Shown one piece after another: positions 43,807-52,243 of a stretch of DNA of 64,000 nucleotides. The stretch spans positions 62,001 to 126,000 of the forward strand of contig JAEWVR010000018.1 of NCBI GenBank assembly GCA_023459055.1. Reading direction: 5' to 3'. Under the pieces are notes generated by a model. It searched no databases and was not told the DNA's origin. It saw nothing but the letters and a program-made list of their open reading frames with translations. Numbering within the stretch: the first letter of the stretch is position 1; every line of letters begins with the position of its first letter. Made by a program: the position numbers and the translations under genes. The DNA comes from Fibrobacterota bacterium (GTDB lineage: Bacteria > Fibrobacterota > Chitinivibrionia > Chitinivibrionales > Chitinispirillaceae).

Positions 43807-45256
43807 CAGGGTACCTTTCCCTTATTATTAGGAACTCAGAGAGATTGTTAAAAAACACTTCCACCAGAGACGGATCAAAATGCTCGCCACTCTCTTTATG
43901 TATAAGATCAAGTACTTTTTCCAGCGGCCATGCTTTTTTATAACAACGGTCCGACCCGAGGGCATCAAAAACATCTGCCAGGGCCACTATTCTCCCATAC
44001 AGATGAATCGCTTCACCACTGAGTTTGTTAGGATATCCTCGTCCATTCCATTTTTCGTGATGCTGGTACGCGATAATTGCGGCATGCGCCATAATCTCCT
44101 GTTTACCCCCATGAAGCATATTCCAGCCGATCTTCGAATGCTCTTTCATCTGCTCAAACTCTTCATCTGTCAACTTTCCCGGTTTGTTAAGAATTGCATC
44201 AGGAATGGCAATTTTCCCTGCGTCGTGCATCGGTGATGCATGCAGGACATATTGCTGCTCACGATCATTCAGTCCGTGCAATTTTCCAAGAAGTGCAGAA
44301 TACTCTGCAACACGTCTGATATGATTGGCCGTTTCCCGCGAGCGTGTTTCAATTATTTCGCTTAAAGCGAACAAAGTTTCTTTTTGGGTATCAACAACAA
44401 GTCTTGACAAAGTGATATTGCGTCGTGCTTCTTTCTCAACAATATCATGAGATCGCTGCGAGTCAATCAGTGCACTGGTCATCTGGCGCTGCAACGTTTC
44501 CTCACGAACGTTACATTCCGAAAGCTCTGACAACCGCTGGTTTCTGATTACAATCAAATTGTCAATATCCCGTTTAATAGTTGAGATTACATTCATAAAA
44601 GGATGCCAGGCCTTTGAGATTCCTGCTATTTCCGGTAATAATTCTCCCTGTCTGACCCAGTCAAACTCACTAAGGGTGTATAAAATTTTATCGACATCAC
44701 TTAACAGAGCATCTTTTTGCCCGTTTTCACCTGGAACAGAAATTTTTGGCAGAAGTTCACCGGCAGTATCATCTGCAAACCATTCACCTATAGTATTACA
44801 CCCATGCTGCCAGTTTGGGGCGATTTCAATCCTGAGTACAGTTCGTTTAAATGACATTCCAATACGAACCATCGCTTTAATCAATGGTTTGGGTGATGAA
44901 AAAACAACACCTCGAAGTGACTCCCGTGAATGGAAATAATCAACATACATACTACGTGCAGAAAGGTCCATTCCGTCAAGCTGCGAACAATCATCAATGA
45001 GCATCCACAACTGGTTATCCCAATGCATTTCAGCAATAATACTGTCAATAATATCCTTAAAGGCCACGATATCATCCGCCATCAACCACCCGCAGGTTCT
45101 CAGGAACAGAACACCAATAGGATCCGCAGCGAACACAGCAGACAGATGTTCACCTCTGAAATATACCCATGCATCTTTTTTAACAATCTGATCACCACTC
45201 CAGGGGCTGATTCCTGTGTCAATCGGATGATCTATTATAATGTTTGTTTGACCCAT
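43793..45256 (-). CDS. HD-GYP domain phosphodiesterase with STAS-like sensor
   Basis: A 487-residue protein. Residues about 25-160 form a STAS-like sensor (VLFLRTCGWLMADD, LDGMDLSARS). A coiled coil at 225-290 (REETLQRQMTSALID) leads to the HD-GYP domain: HDAGKIAIPDAIL near residue 339, HHEKWNGRGYP near 394 and LADVFDALGSDRCYKK. These are the residues expected of a c-di-GMP phosphodiesterase. It starts at ATG 45256. The neighbour lacks the GYP, so this member probably carries the activity. Confidence 0.88.
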   Translation of the reverse strand: MGQTNIIIDHPIDTGISPWSGDQIVKKDAWVYFRGEHLSAVFAADPIGVLFLRTCGWLMADDIVAFKDIIDSIIAEMHWDNQLWMLIDDCSQLDGMDLSARSMYVDYFHSRESLRGVVFSSPKPLIKAMVRIGMSFKRTVLRIEIAPNWQHGCNTIGEWFADDTAGELLPKISVPGENGQKDALLSDVDKILYTLSEFDWVRQGELLPEIAGISKAWHPFMNVISTIKRDIDNLIVIRNQRLSELSECNVREETLQRQMTSALIDSQRSHDIVEKEARRNITLSRLVVDTQKETLFALSEIIETRSRETANHIRRVAEYSALLGKLHGLNDREQQYVLHASPMHDAGKIAIPDAILNKPGKLTDEEFEQMKEHSKIGWNMLHGGKQEIMAHAAIIAYQHHEKWNGRGYPNKLSGEAIHLYGRIVALADVFDALGSDRCYKKAWPLEKVLDLIHKESGEHFDPSLVEVFFNNLSEFLIIRERYPDALS

Positions 45257-45392
45257 TCACAAATTATAGCAATTATGTGTATTTGTTTCAATGAAGGTTT
45301 TGGTATCTGATGTGCCTTGAGTGAGATGCATTCAAGTATTCATTTGATTTTTGCGGGAATTGGGTAAATTGTATTGTGAAACCGGATTTTGT

Positions 45393-45431
45393 GAAAACAT
45401 GAGGTGAATGGTGCATTCAACTCATGTTTTC
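45393..45431. repeat. Long hairpin between yitT-like and HD-GYP genes
   Basis: GAAAACATGAG (45393-45403) and CTCATGTTTTC (45421-45431) pair exactly; inner TGAATG/CATTCA extends the stem to about 17 bp with one G-A mismatch. It lies downstream of the YitT gene and could end that transcript, although no T-run follows on the minus strand. Confidence 0.7.
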
Positions 45432-45520
45432 CTGTAATCAGCAGGCTTTTAGCTGGTACTTTTAATCTGTTATCTATCTTAATAACCAGCCATGTGTTTA
45501 AATAAAACAACGGGTACAGA

Positions 45521-46381
45521 TCACCATTTCGGCTGATTTCCTATATTAAGCCCCGTAACGTCTGATGCTTCTATTATTGATATAAACGCATTCGCATCCT
45601 TAGATAAAACCAGTTTTTTTAATTGATATACACGATCCCTGGTTATGACACTGTAAAGCAGTTTTTTATCGGTCCCCTCATAACCACCTTTGCCATCGAT
45701 AATTGTTACTCCGATTTTATGATTGTTGATTAATTCGTCAAGAATATCCTTCCAATTGTCGGAAACAATAAGCACCGCCTGCCGCTTTGACAAACCATGA
45801 AACAGCAGGTCTGCGGCCTTGGCGGAAACAAAAACGAATACAACCGTGTACAATACATTTTCGAGCGGGAAGAACAACATTGCGACCAGCATCACCAAGG
45901 CGTTGATTATCAACATACCGGTACCAAGCGTAATATGGAAATATTTAAATAAAATCGCACAGAGTATTTCCGATCCTCCGGAAGATCCTTTTGTCCGAAG
46001 CATTATGCCGGAACCAATGCCAGTCAGTCCGCCAGCAATAATTGACGCGAGCAGTTTATCGTTTAGATCGATTTTAATCGTTACAACAAATAATAATGCT
46101 GAATAGATTATTATCCCCCAGGATGTGTATAAGATGAATCGTAGTCCAATAAACCGCCACCCGATTAGAAAAACCGGTATGTTGATCAGGAAATAGATCA
46201 ACCCCATCGGAATAAACGGAAAAAGATAGTAGAGGATCAGTGCGAAACCTGTAAAACCACTGGACATGAAGTCATGTGGGATTAAAATACCGTTTACAGC
46301 GATGGCACAAAGTATTCCTCCAATCACTAATAATGATGTCTGGAAAAAGAAGTCTTTTAATTCTTTAGAAGTTTTCATCAT
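45521..46381 (-). CDS. YitT-family membrane protein (DUF161 + DUF2179)
   Basis: A 286-residue protein with about six membrane helices (19-180) and a C-terminal cytosolic domain (about 205-280), typical of YitT. PHDFMSSGFTGFALIL near residue 34, RTKGSSGGSEI near 128 and the C-terminal IVSDNW...GVTIIDGKGGYEGTDKKLL segment match. ATG 46381 and ATG 46378 are both possible; AGGGG suits the second better. It is thought to be a transporter, substrate unknown. Confidence 0.88.
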   Translation of the reverse strand: MMKTSKELKDFFFQTSLLVIGGILCAIAVNGILIPHDFMSSGFTGFALILYYLFPFIPMGLIYFLINIPVFLIGWRFIGLRFILYTSWGIIIYSALLFVVTIKIDLNDKLLASIIAGGLTGIGSGIMLRTKGSSGGSEILCAILFKYFHITLGTGMLIINALVMLVAMLFFPLENVLYTVVFVFVSAKAADLLFHGLSKRQAVLIVSDNWKDILDELINNHKIGVTIIDGKGGYEGTDKKLLYSVITRDRVYQLKKLVLSKDANAFISIIEASDVTGLNIGNQPKW

Positions 46382-46616
46382 TTCCCCTTATTCTACGAAA
46401 ATTAATCACTGATTTTGCACAATACTATACTACCCTGCAAAGTTCGTATCAACCCCACAACCTACAACCACAGAACATGTGCATTTATGAGTTATAATAA
46501 TAATGTAAATAAAGGAATCGGGAGAGTCAAACATCCTGCTTGCACCCCTAACCCCATTAACGTATTTTCATCAATGTAGCTTGTAAAACCCAAACACCCT
46601 TGCTGGAGTGCACATA

Positions 46617-47954
46617 ATGGCATCACGAGTATGGAATGATATCAACCTCCCTGGCATTGCCCGTTCTAAGGAGGAGGAGAAAGAAAAAGCTGTCGTCACC
46701 GGTGTTGAAGACAATTCGCCGGAAGAGGAGCCGGAGGACGAGGTTCGGATAGTCTCTGCTGAATGGGTTCCGGGATCAAAAGGATTCCAGTATAACGAAC
46801 AATGCTTCTGCGATGTGAAGGCGGAATATCTCAAGGAAACCTCCCGTGCAAAGCTTCGCGGGAATCTTCACGGTATTTATGATGGTATTGATGAAGATAT
46901 GGGATTAACGGTTGAGGGGTGCATTGATGATGCCACGATGATCGCACGGATCACGATCCCGAAACTTTATTTTATAAATAATGATCATTATGCAGCGTGG
47001 CAGGAGGACAGTAGTATCACCTGTAAATACTACCTGAAAGATATCAGCCATAGCCTCGGTGCAAATAAAATCGACAGCCCCATGCTTGATATGCCTAATG
47101 ATGAAACTGCAGAACTTCAGAAATTAACTGTCCAACTGAGTATCGATCCTGATGATCCTGATTGTCAAAATGACACATTCACGCTATTCAGTACCGATGA
47201 TGTACGTAGTTATGAGCAGGTAAAAACTGTTCAGGATGATGCACTCAAAAACAACAATACAGTAGAACTGGTATTCACTGATCTTGATGAAAACCTTACT
47301 TATACACTTGAACACGATAACGGTGATGGCGATAAAGTCGTGCTGCTTCAAAACCGGGCATATGGAAAATGGGCCGGTGCTACTGAAGGCCTTGCAGAGA
47401 GTAAAAACGGTGGTGGCCTGTTCAAGAAAATCGGTGACACAAAAAATAAAGTATCCCAAACAAGAAGTGCTGTCAATGACAAAGTCTCTCAGGCAAAATC
47501 AACCGTAAATGACAAAGTAAATAAGGCCAATCAACTTAAGCAGAATGCGGTTAATCAAGTCAATGAGGCTAAAGCTCAGGTTGACGGGATCAAACAGAGC
47601 GCTACTGATAAAGTCAATGAAGTTAAATCTCAGACTAACGATATCAAATCGCAGGGTGAAGCCGCGGTTAAAGACAAGATCATTCAGGCTAATGAAATCA
47701 AACAGAGTGCTACTAATCAGGTCAATGAAGTTAAATCCCAGGTTAATGCTATGAAACAGAATGCTACTAATACTGTAAATCAAACAAAATCGCAGGCAAC
47801 CGGGAGTCTTAAGGACAGGCTTGCAGCAATCAATTCATCTCGGGAGAATGCGCAAAAAGCCGCATCTGCAGCAAAAGAAAAAACAGCTGAAGCTGCGAAA
47901 GCTGCTGACCAAATGGCTGATTCGCTTAAATCAGTCCCAAAGTTAACTATTTAG
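46617..47954 (+). CDS. Ig-like module protein with long helical repeat tail
   Basis: A 445-residue protein with no signal peptide, starting MASRVWND after CTGGAGTGCACATA. An acidic region is followed by an Ig-like module (about 40-165, VRIVSAEWVPGSKGF) also found in the next gene. From about 265 the protein is an Ala/Lys/Gln-rich helical repeat (NEVKSQ, QSATNQVNE) resembling apolipoprotein or LEA helices. Its position ahead of a peptidoglycan-binding protein suggests a loading or scaffold partner. No family is recognised. Confidence 0.62.
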   Translation: MASRVWNDINLPGIARSKEEEKEKAVVTGVEDNSPEEEPEDEVRIVSAEWVPGSKGFQYNEQCFCDVKAEYLKETSRAKLRGNLHGIYDGIDEDMGLTVEGCIDDATMIARITIPKLYFINNDHYAAWQEDSSITCKYYLKDISHSLGANKIDSPMLDMPNDETAELQKLTVQLSIDPDDPDCQNDTFTLFSTDDVRSYEQVKTVQDDALKNNNTVELVFTDLDENLTYTLEHDNGDGDKVVLLQNRAYGKWAGATEGLAESKNGGGLFKKIGDTKNKVSQTRSAVNDKVSQAKSTVNDKVNKANQLKQNAVNQVNEAKAQVDGIKQSATDKVNEVKSQTNDIKSQGEAAVKDKIIQANEIKQSATNQVNEVKSQVNAMKQNATNTVNQTKSQATGSLKDRLAAINSSRENAQKAASAAKEKTAEAAKAADQMADSLKSVPKLTI

Positions 47955-48017
47955 AAAATTGAGACAAGACTATCTGCGGCATATTGACACTACGCAACAA
48001 ATGAGGGAATAACAACA

Positions 48018-49298
48018 ATGGCTCTGAAAAAATATGAAGTAGTCTCATCATCAAAAGACACGATTGTTCTGCAAAAGGCAGTATCACCACTTAAAAAAGC
48101 ACGGTTTATACCTGATGAAAACACTGATTTTGATAAACTTTGTCTTTTACGGATGGAGTTTGCATCACCACCAAAAGACATTGTGACAATTGCATTATGG
48201 GCAAAATACAAAGGTACCGATTACGACCTTGATCACAAACGGGAAATTCAGGTGAGCGGAACAGTTTCAGAAGAGCACCTGTCACTCTATTATGTCGACA
48301 AGCACCAGGCAGACATTGTTAACAAAACAGAAAAAGATGCCAAAGCATATTACTATGCCAAAATCACCGCAAATGGAGCAGTGTGCAAAAGTGAGTATCT
48401 TGAAATGCCAATTGCCGGACAGGTTTACAAAAAGGGCGATTATGACGACACCGCTGCCACCAGTGCCAGGAATCCTAAAAGCGGAGACCATTACAAAGCG
48501 GGAAAGGGTATTACCGTACTGCAGCGTATGCTGATCTCAAGTAAATTTCTTGATATTGCAACACCAACAGGTAGTTACGGACCGAAAACAGAAGAAGCGG
48601 TCAAGGCGTTTCAAACCTCTGCACTTGGCAAAGAACGTCAGAAACGTGGAGTGCTGATTACTGTTTCGGTATCGTTTAAAGGAACAGCTGATGGCATTGC
48701 AGATATTGCAACACAGGAAGAATTGAAGTACTGGTGCAGAATGGAGTATTGTAAGCTGGCAAATTCTGTTGCTCTCAATTTTTCTTCATCACTTGACGAG
48801 GGAAGAAAAAATCTTCTGTCAACAAAAAGTCGTGATATTATCACTACTGCTGCTAAAGCAGTTGGATACCAGAATGTCATGATAAACAGCACAATCAGGT
48901 ATCCGCGTCAACAGGCATCCGCTATGTACGACAATTTGAAAAACGGAAACAGACTTTCATATGCAGCACCAGGAATGGCAGTAACAGAAGTTTGGGATGA
49001 GTGTCAGAAAAAGAAACTTTCTAAAGAAGATACTATTAAAAAAATGGTTGATAAAATTGAGGAATTTTCAAAAGAAGGCAAGCGTGTATCGTTGCATTGT
49101 GTAAGCGAAGATGAATATAAAAAGATGAACATTGTTGATATTGATATTCCGAAGACTAAAACTGCAGATTTTCTTCGGGAACTTGCAAAAAGTGATAGTG
49201 TCGTTAAAATACTTCACGATATATCCGGAATTAAAGATGAAGGAAAAATAAAATTACTTAAAAAGGAGCCTTGTATACATGTTGAAATTAAGCAGTAA
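48018..49298 (+). CDS. Candidate peptidoglycan hydrolase with Ig-like and PG-binding domains
   Basis: A 426-residue protein without signal peptide, ribosome site GAGGGAATAACAACA. It has an N-terminal Ig-like module (about 25-130), a PG-binding-1 domain (about 165-205, LQRMLISSKF and YGPKTEEAVKAFQTS) and a C-terminal domain of 200 residues. The latter contains NSTIRYPRQQ near 290, then SLHC (H360), VDID (D374) and CIHVEI (H421), the order of an M15-like zinc D,D-peptidase. This metal triad is inference. The next gene encodes an ankyrin lipoprotein starting 20 bases before this gene ends, as in toxin-immunity pairs. No secretion genes are in the window. Confidence 0.65.
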   Translation: MALKKYEVVSSSKDTIVLQKAVSPLKKARFIPDENTDFDKLCLLRMEFASPPKDIVTIALWAKYKGTDYDLDHKREIQVSGTVSEEHLSLYYVDKHQADIVNKTEKDAKAYYYAKITANGAVCKSEYLEMPIAGQVYKKGDYDDTAATSARNPKSGDHYKAGKGITVLQRMLISSKFLDIATPTGSYGPKTEEAVKAFQTSALGKERQKRGVLITVSVSFKGTADGIADIATQEELKYWCRMEYCKLANSVALNFSSSLDEGRKNLLSTKSRDIITTAAKAVGYQNVMINSTIRYPRQQASAMYDNLKNGNRLSYAAPGMAVTEVWDECQKKKLSKEDTIKKMVDKIEEFSKEGKRVSLHCVSEDEYKKMNIVDIDIPKTKTADFLRELAKSDSVVKILHDISGIKDEGKIKLLKKEPCIHVEIKQ

Positions 49299-49968
49299 AA
49301 ATATATTTATTGTACTTCTCCTGTTATTTACATGTTGCGCAAAGAAAGATGCTGTCAAAAACACTGACATCCATCTCGATTCCTCAAAAACAACAAACAT
49401 ATTGTCAGACACCACAACGATTAATAATCCATCAGCATCTGTAGCTACCGAGATTAACGGTTATACAGCATCTGAACTTGGCAGGGCGGTCAATGCGAAC
49501 AATCTGCAGCTCGTAAAGGATCTCGTTGATAAAGGGGTATCAACAACAAACTGCCTCGCAACCGAAATGTACGAATTTGATCTTCTCTTCGCAGCAATCG
49601 AATTTTCAAAAATTGACATTGTCAGGTATGTACTTGACAACAATCTGTACACATCAATTAACAAGGTGTACACTGAGGAATCTGAAACACCGCTAACTCT
49701 TGCATGCGGCCTTGAAAATTCTCAGGATGCGGTGACGATTGCTGAACTATTGATTGAAAATGGTGCTGATGTCAATGGCGCAGGTTCTTCAGGCGGTGAT
49801 TATACCTACTATCCGCTTATACGTTCAATTAATAAAGGTAATATATCCTTAACAAAATTACTTATTGAAAATGGTGCAAAAACCGATGTAAAAGATAATC
49901 AGGGAAAAACGCCACAAATGTATGCGCGTGAAAATGGTAACCAGACAATTATCGATCTTGTAAAGTGA
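49279..49968 (+). CDS. Ankyrin-repeat lipoprotein, candidate immunity protein
   Basis: A 229-residue lipoprotein. AAGGAG precedes ATG. The lipobox is LLFTCC, with Cys at 19. After a Thr/Ser-rich linker come ankyrin repeats at about 65-225: ELGRAVNANNLQLVKDLVDKG, TPLTLACGL, VTIAELLIENGADVN and LTKLLIENGAKTDVKD. Facing the periplasm, it could bind and block the neighbouring peptidoglycan hydrolase. Overlap with that gene supports co-expression. The role is inferred from position. Confidence 0.75.
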   Translation: MLKLSSKNIFIVLLLLFTCCAKKDAVKNTDIHLDSSKTTNILSDTTTINNPSASVATEINGYTASELGRAVNANNLQLVKDLVDKGVSTTNCLATEMYEFDLLFAAIEFSKIDIVRYVLDNNLYTSINKVYTEESETPLTLACGLENSQDAVTIAELLIENGADVNGAGSSGGDYTYYPLIRSINKGNISLTKLLIENGAKTDVKDNQGKTPQMYARENGNQTIIDLVK

Positions 49969-49981
49969 CCATTGTAATTCT

Positions 49982-50404
49982 ATGAGAAACACAGGCATTT
50001 TGTCAACATTTCTGCAGATGGCGATTTTGTCAGGTATCTTATTCTGTGGTCACAATGCCGATAAGACTCAGAAACGCAATATTGCAAAGTCTGATAGCCA
50101 GACGGTCATAAAACATGTCACTAACAATATTTCAACATTAACCGTTTCAGATAGTGCTCTGTTTGGAATCTGGACAACCGACCCCAATGGCCCACACGCG
50201 GATTTCATGATTAATCAAGAAACGTACTATATTGTTGATAATGATGGACAGTCAGAATTTCCTTACAAAATAATAAACGATACTATCACAATATCATTTC
50301 CGGATATTATTACAAGAGGAACTATTATCAATGCTGATAACGATACATTAATAATCAAATGGGATTTTCAGGATCCAATAACATATGTGCGATGGAAAAA
50401 TTAA
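49982..50404 (+). CDS. Small lipoprotein, 140 residues
   Basis: A lipobox ILFCGH follows a hydrophobic signal; the mature domain is beta-rich (LFGIWTTDPNG, PYKIINDTITISFPD) and looks like a small lipocalin-like fold. It starts 13 bases after the ankyrin gene and overlaps the next gene by 20 bases. The ribosome site is weak. It may be another immunity or accessory lipoprotein; no family is recognised. Confidence 0.65.
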   Translation: MRNTGILSTFLQMAILSGILFCGHNADKTQKRNIAKSDSQTVIKHVTNNISTLTVSDSALFGIWTTDPNGPHADFMINQETYYIVDNDGQSEFPYKIINDTITISFPDIITRGTIINADNDTLIIKWDFQDPITYVRWKN

Positions 50405-50990
50405 CACTTTGATACTATACCTGATTTTTAGGGAGACATTTGTTGATAAAAGATCCTTTTACACAACAATATTGTGTTTTTTTATTAGCATTTTTATAAC
50501 CTGTATGGCCTCATGTTCAAATAATCCCGAACAGCAAAATAAACAGAAATCAGGGGCCAAGGATACACCTGAAAAACTATCTGCCTCTCTTTATAAGCCG
50601 ATTTCCACTTTGTCACGCGAGCTTCTGCAAGAGAATAACACTTATTATGCAGATGAAGATTGTTTCTGTTCCAACAGAGTTCTGGTATTTGACACCATCA
50701 CAAAAAGCCTTAGAGTTTTTTCATGGTGTAAATATAAAGAATCCCCTGTAAATGATCCCGATTTTGGTGTATACACATTTGAGAAAGTACTTCCGGACTC
50801 ATCACTTCAATTCTTGAGCAGTTCGGGTGCAACTACTGAATTTCAATGTATACAGCTCAAAACATCGGGTGTAGATAGTTTGATGACACTCCAGGATTGT
50901 AATAGTCAGAAAAAATATTTCTTTACATCAATGCGACTACTTAAAAATTATGAGGTACGGATTCCTGATTGCAGTGATGTTCAGGGGTGA
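50385..50990 (+). CDS. Lipoprotein, 201 residues
   Basis: The hydrophobic stretch TTILCFFISIFITCMASC ends in a lipobox with Cys near 45, so the first 26 residues may be an over-long start; no better in-frame start has a ribosome site. The mature part has paired cysteines (DCFCSN, SWC) that could form disulfides. It ends the island, before the repeat-flanked transposase. Function unknown. Confidence 0.6.
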   Translation: MCDGKINTLILYLIFRETFVDKRSFYTTILCFFISIFITCMASCSNNPEQQNKQKSGAKDTPEKLSASLYKPISTLSRELLQENNTYYADEDCFCSNRVLVFDTITKSLRVFSWCKYKESPVNDPDFGVYTFEKVLPDSSLQFLSSSGATTEFQCIQLKTSGVDSLMTLQDCNSQKKYFFTSMRLLKNYEVRIPDCSDVQG

Positions 50991-51062
50991 CCGGTGATAA
51001 TTTTTTGACAATCTTCTATAATAAATACATTGATATCCGGATTATTCTACCTCGTTTTCTAC

Positions 51063-51231
51063 AAATCGCGCGGGATAGGAAACCACCACGCTTGAAATAC
51101 GTAAACCCGTTGGGTTAGAGAGTATCGTACCATTGTTCCAATTTTGTTATCATCAATTTAAACATTTAACATACTCTTTACCCCGACAGGGGTTACGTAT
51201 CCCCACCACAGCGGTTTCCTACCCTGTGGTG
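51063..51231 (+). repeat. Structured repeat, left copy flanking the HUH transposase
   Basis: Shared with the copy at 51888: AGGAAACCACCACGCTTGA, GTAAACCCGTTGGGTTAGAG, CTTTACCCCGACAGGGGTTA and AGCGGTTTCCTACCCTGTGG, in the same order and orientation. It contains AACCCGTTGGGTT and CCCCGACAGGGG hairpins and its ends (AGGAAACC / GGTTTCCT) pair. Confidence 0.85.
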
Positions 51232-51275
51232 TTATTATCCTGTGGACTATCATTTCGCCATGATTCATAATAAAA

Positions 51276-51731
51276 TCAATCCCATACATACTTTTCATTA
51301 TACTCAACATCATTCTCATCTAAAATTTTAACATACTCGTCTTGATACGTCTTTTCATTATGATGCCACTCCTGATTCTCTATATACCTGCGGACAATGT
51401 CCAGATCCTTTTTTCCTACCGAAAATGCACCATATCCATTCTGCCAATAAAAATTATCCGGAATGCCCTCTTTTGTTTTTATCCAAAGCGAAGACACCCT
51501 TTTTACTTCTCCTACTATTTTAGAAATGGAAAATGATTTTGATATTGATGTCAAAATATGAACATGATCTGCGACTCCACCAATAATCACGGGTATACAA
51601 TCCAGGTTTTGTAAAATGCCAACCATATAGGCAAACAACTCACGACGTATCTTTTTATCAATTAAAAACGGATGACGATACTTTGTTGAAAAAACAATAT
51701 GCGCATACTGCTTTACTAATGATTGGGACAA
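51276..51731 (-). CDS. IS200/IS605-like HUH transposase TnpA
   Basis: A 151-residue Y1 transposase: AHIVFSTKYRHPF at residues 11-23, HUH motif in VADHVHILTS near 55-64 and the catalytic Tyr in VRRYIENQEWHH near 119. All key residues are present, so it may be active. It lies between two direct copies of a structured repeat, as in REP-associated elements. It is unlike the RAYT at 25929, so two HUH types coexist. No TnpB partner is seen. Confidence 0.86.
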   Translation of the reverse strand: MSQSLVKQYAHIVFSTKYRHPFLIDKKIRRELFAYMVGILQNLDCIPVIIGGVADHVHILTSISKSFSISKIVGEVKRVSSLWIKTKEGIPDNFYWQNGYGAFSVGKKDLDIVRRYIENQEWHHNEKTYQDEYVKILDENDVEYNEKYVWD

Positions 51732-52243
51732 TTGAATCTCCTTTTGCTATCATTTTCCACAAATCGCATGGGGTGGTGGTAATAGGGATAACATGCCGGA
51801 TATCCCCTACAATTGACAATATACAACGAGGCAAATTTCCAATTATCAATTATGATGATCCCGGGATTTTTTTCATTAATCGCCACTAATCGCATGGGGT
51901 AGGAAACCACCACGCTTGAGGTGCGTAAACCCGTTGGGTTAGAGAGGCTGTACCTACTGACAATTTATTCCACAAGTATTAACACATAGTAACATACTCT
52001 TTACCCCGACAGGGGTTACGTGTTCTCACCACAGCGGTTTCCTACCCTGTGGTGAGGATCATAAAGGCAACAATTACCAAGAAGGCAACAATTACCAAGA
52101 AAACTCATTGAAAAAAACATACCCGGAATTTATGATTCTTAGAGGAGCCAATAGTATTTTCAGGTTGAATTTCAAGTAGTTATACATCTTTTCACAAAAT
52201 TATATCACCATTATACAGGTGACACAGTTTCGGGATCAGCACC
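51732..52243. other. Spacer after the HUH transposase: repeats and tandem 18-mer
   Basis: Besides the right repeat copy and the partial copy near 51757, a tandem duplication of an 18-base unit beginning AAGGCAACAATTACC occupies 52064-52099. No gene is seen before the antiporter at 52244. Confidence 0.65.
51888..52054 (+). repeat. Structured repeat, right copy flanking the HUH transposase
   Basis: Direct copy of 51063-51231 with the same four conserved blocks and variable spacers. A third partial start (AATCGCATGGGGTGGTGG, near 51762) lies just upstream of the transposase start. Confidence 0.85.

Noticed and set aside
46617..50990. Type VI or contractile injection system
   Set aside because: No Hcp, VgrG, sheath, baseplate or ATPase gene is in the window; only effector-like and lipoprotein genes are seen.
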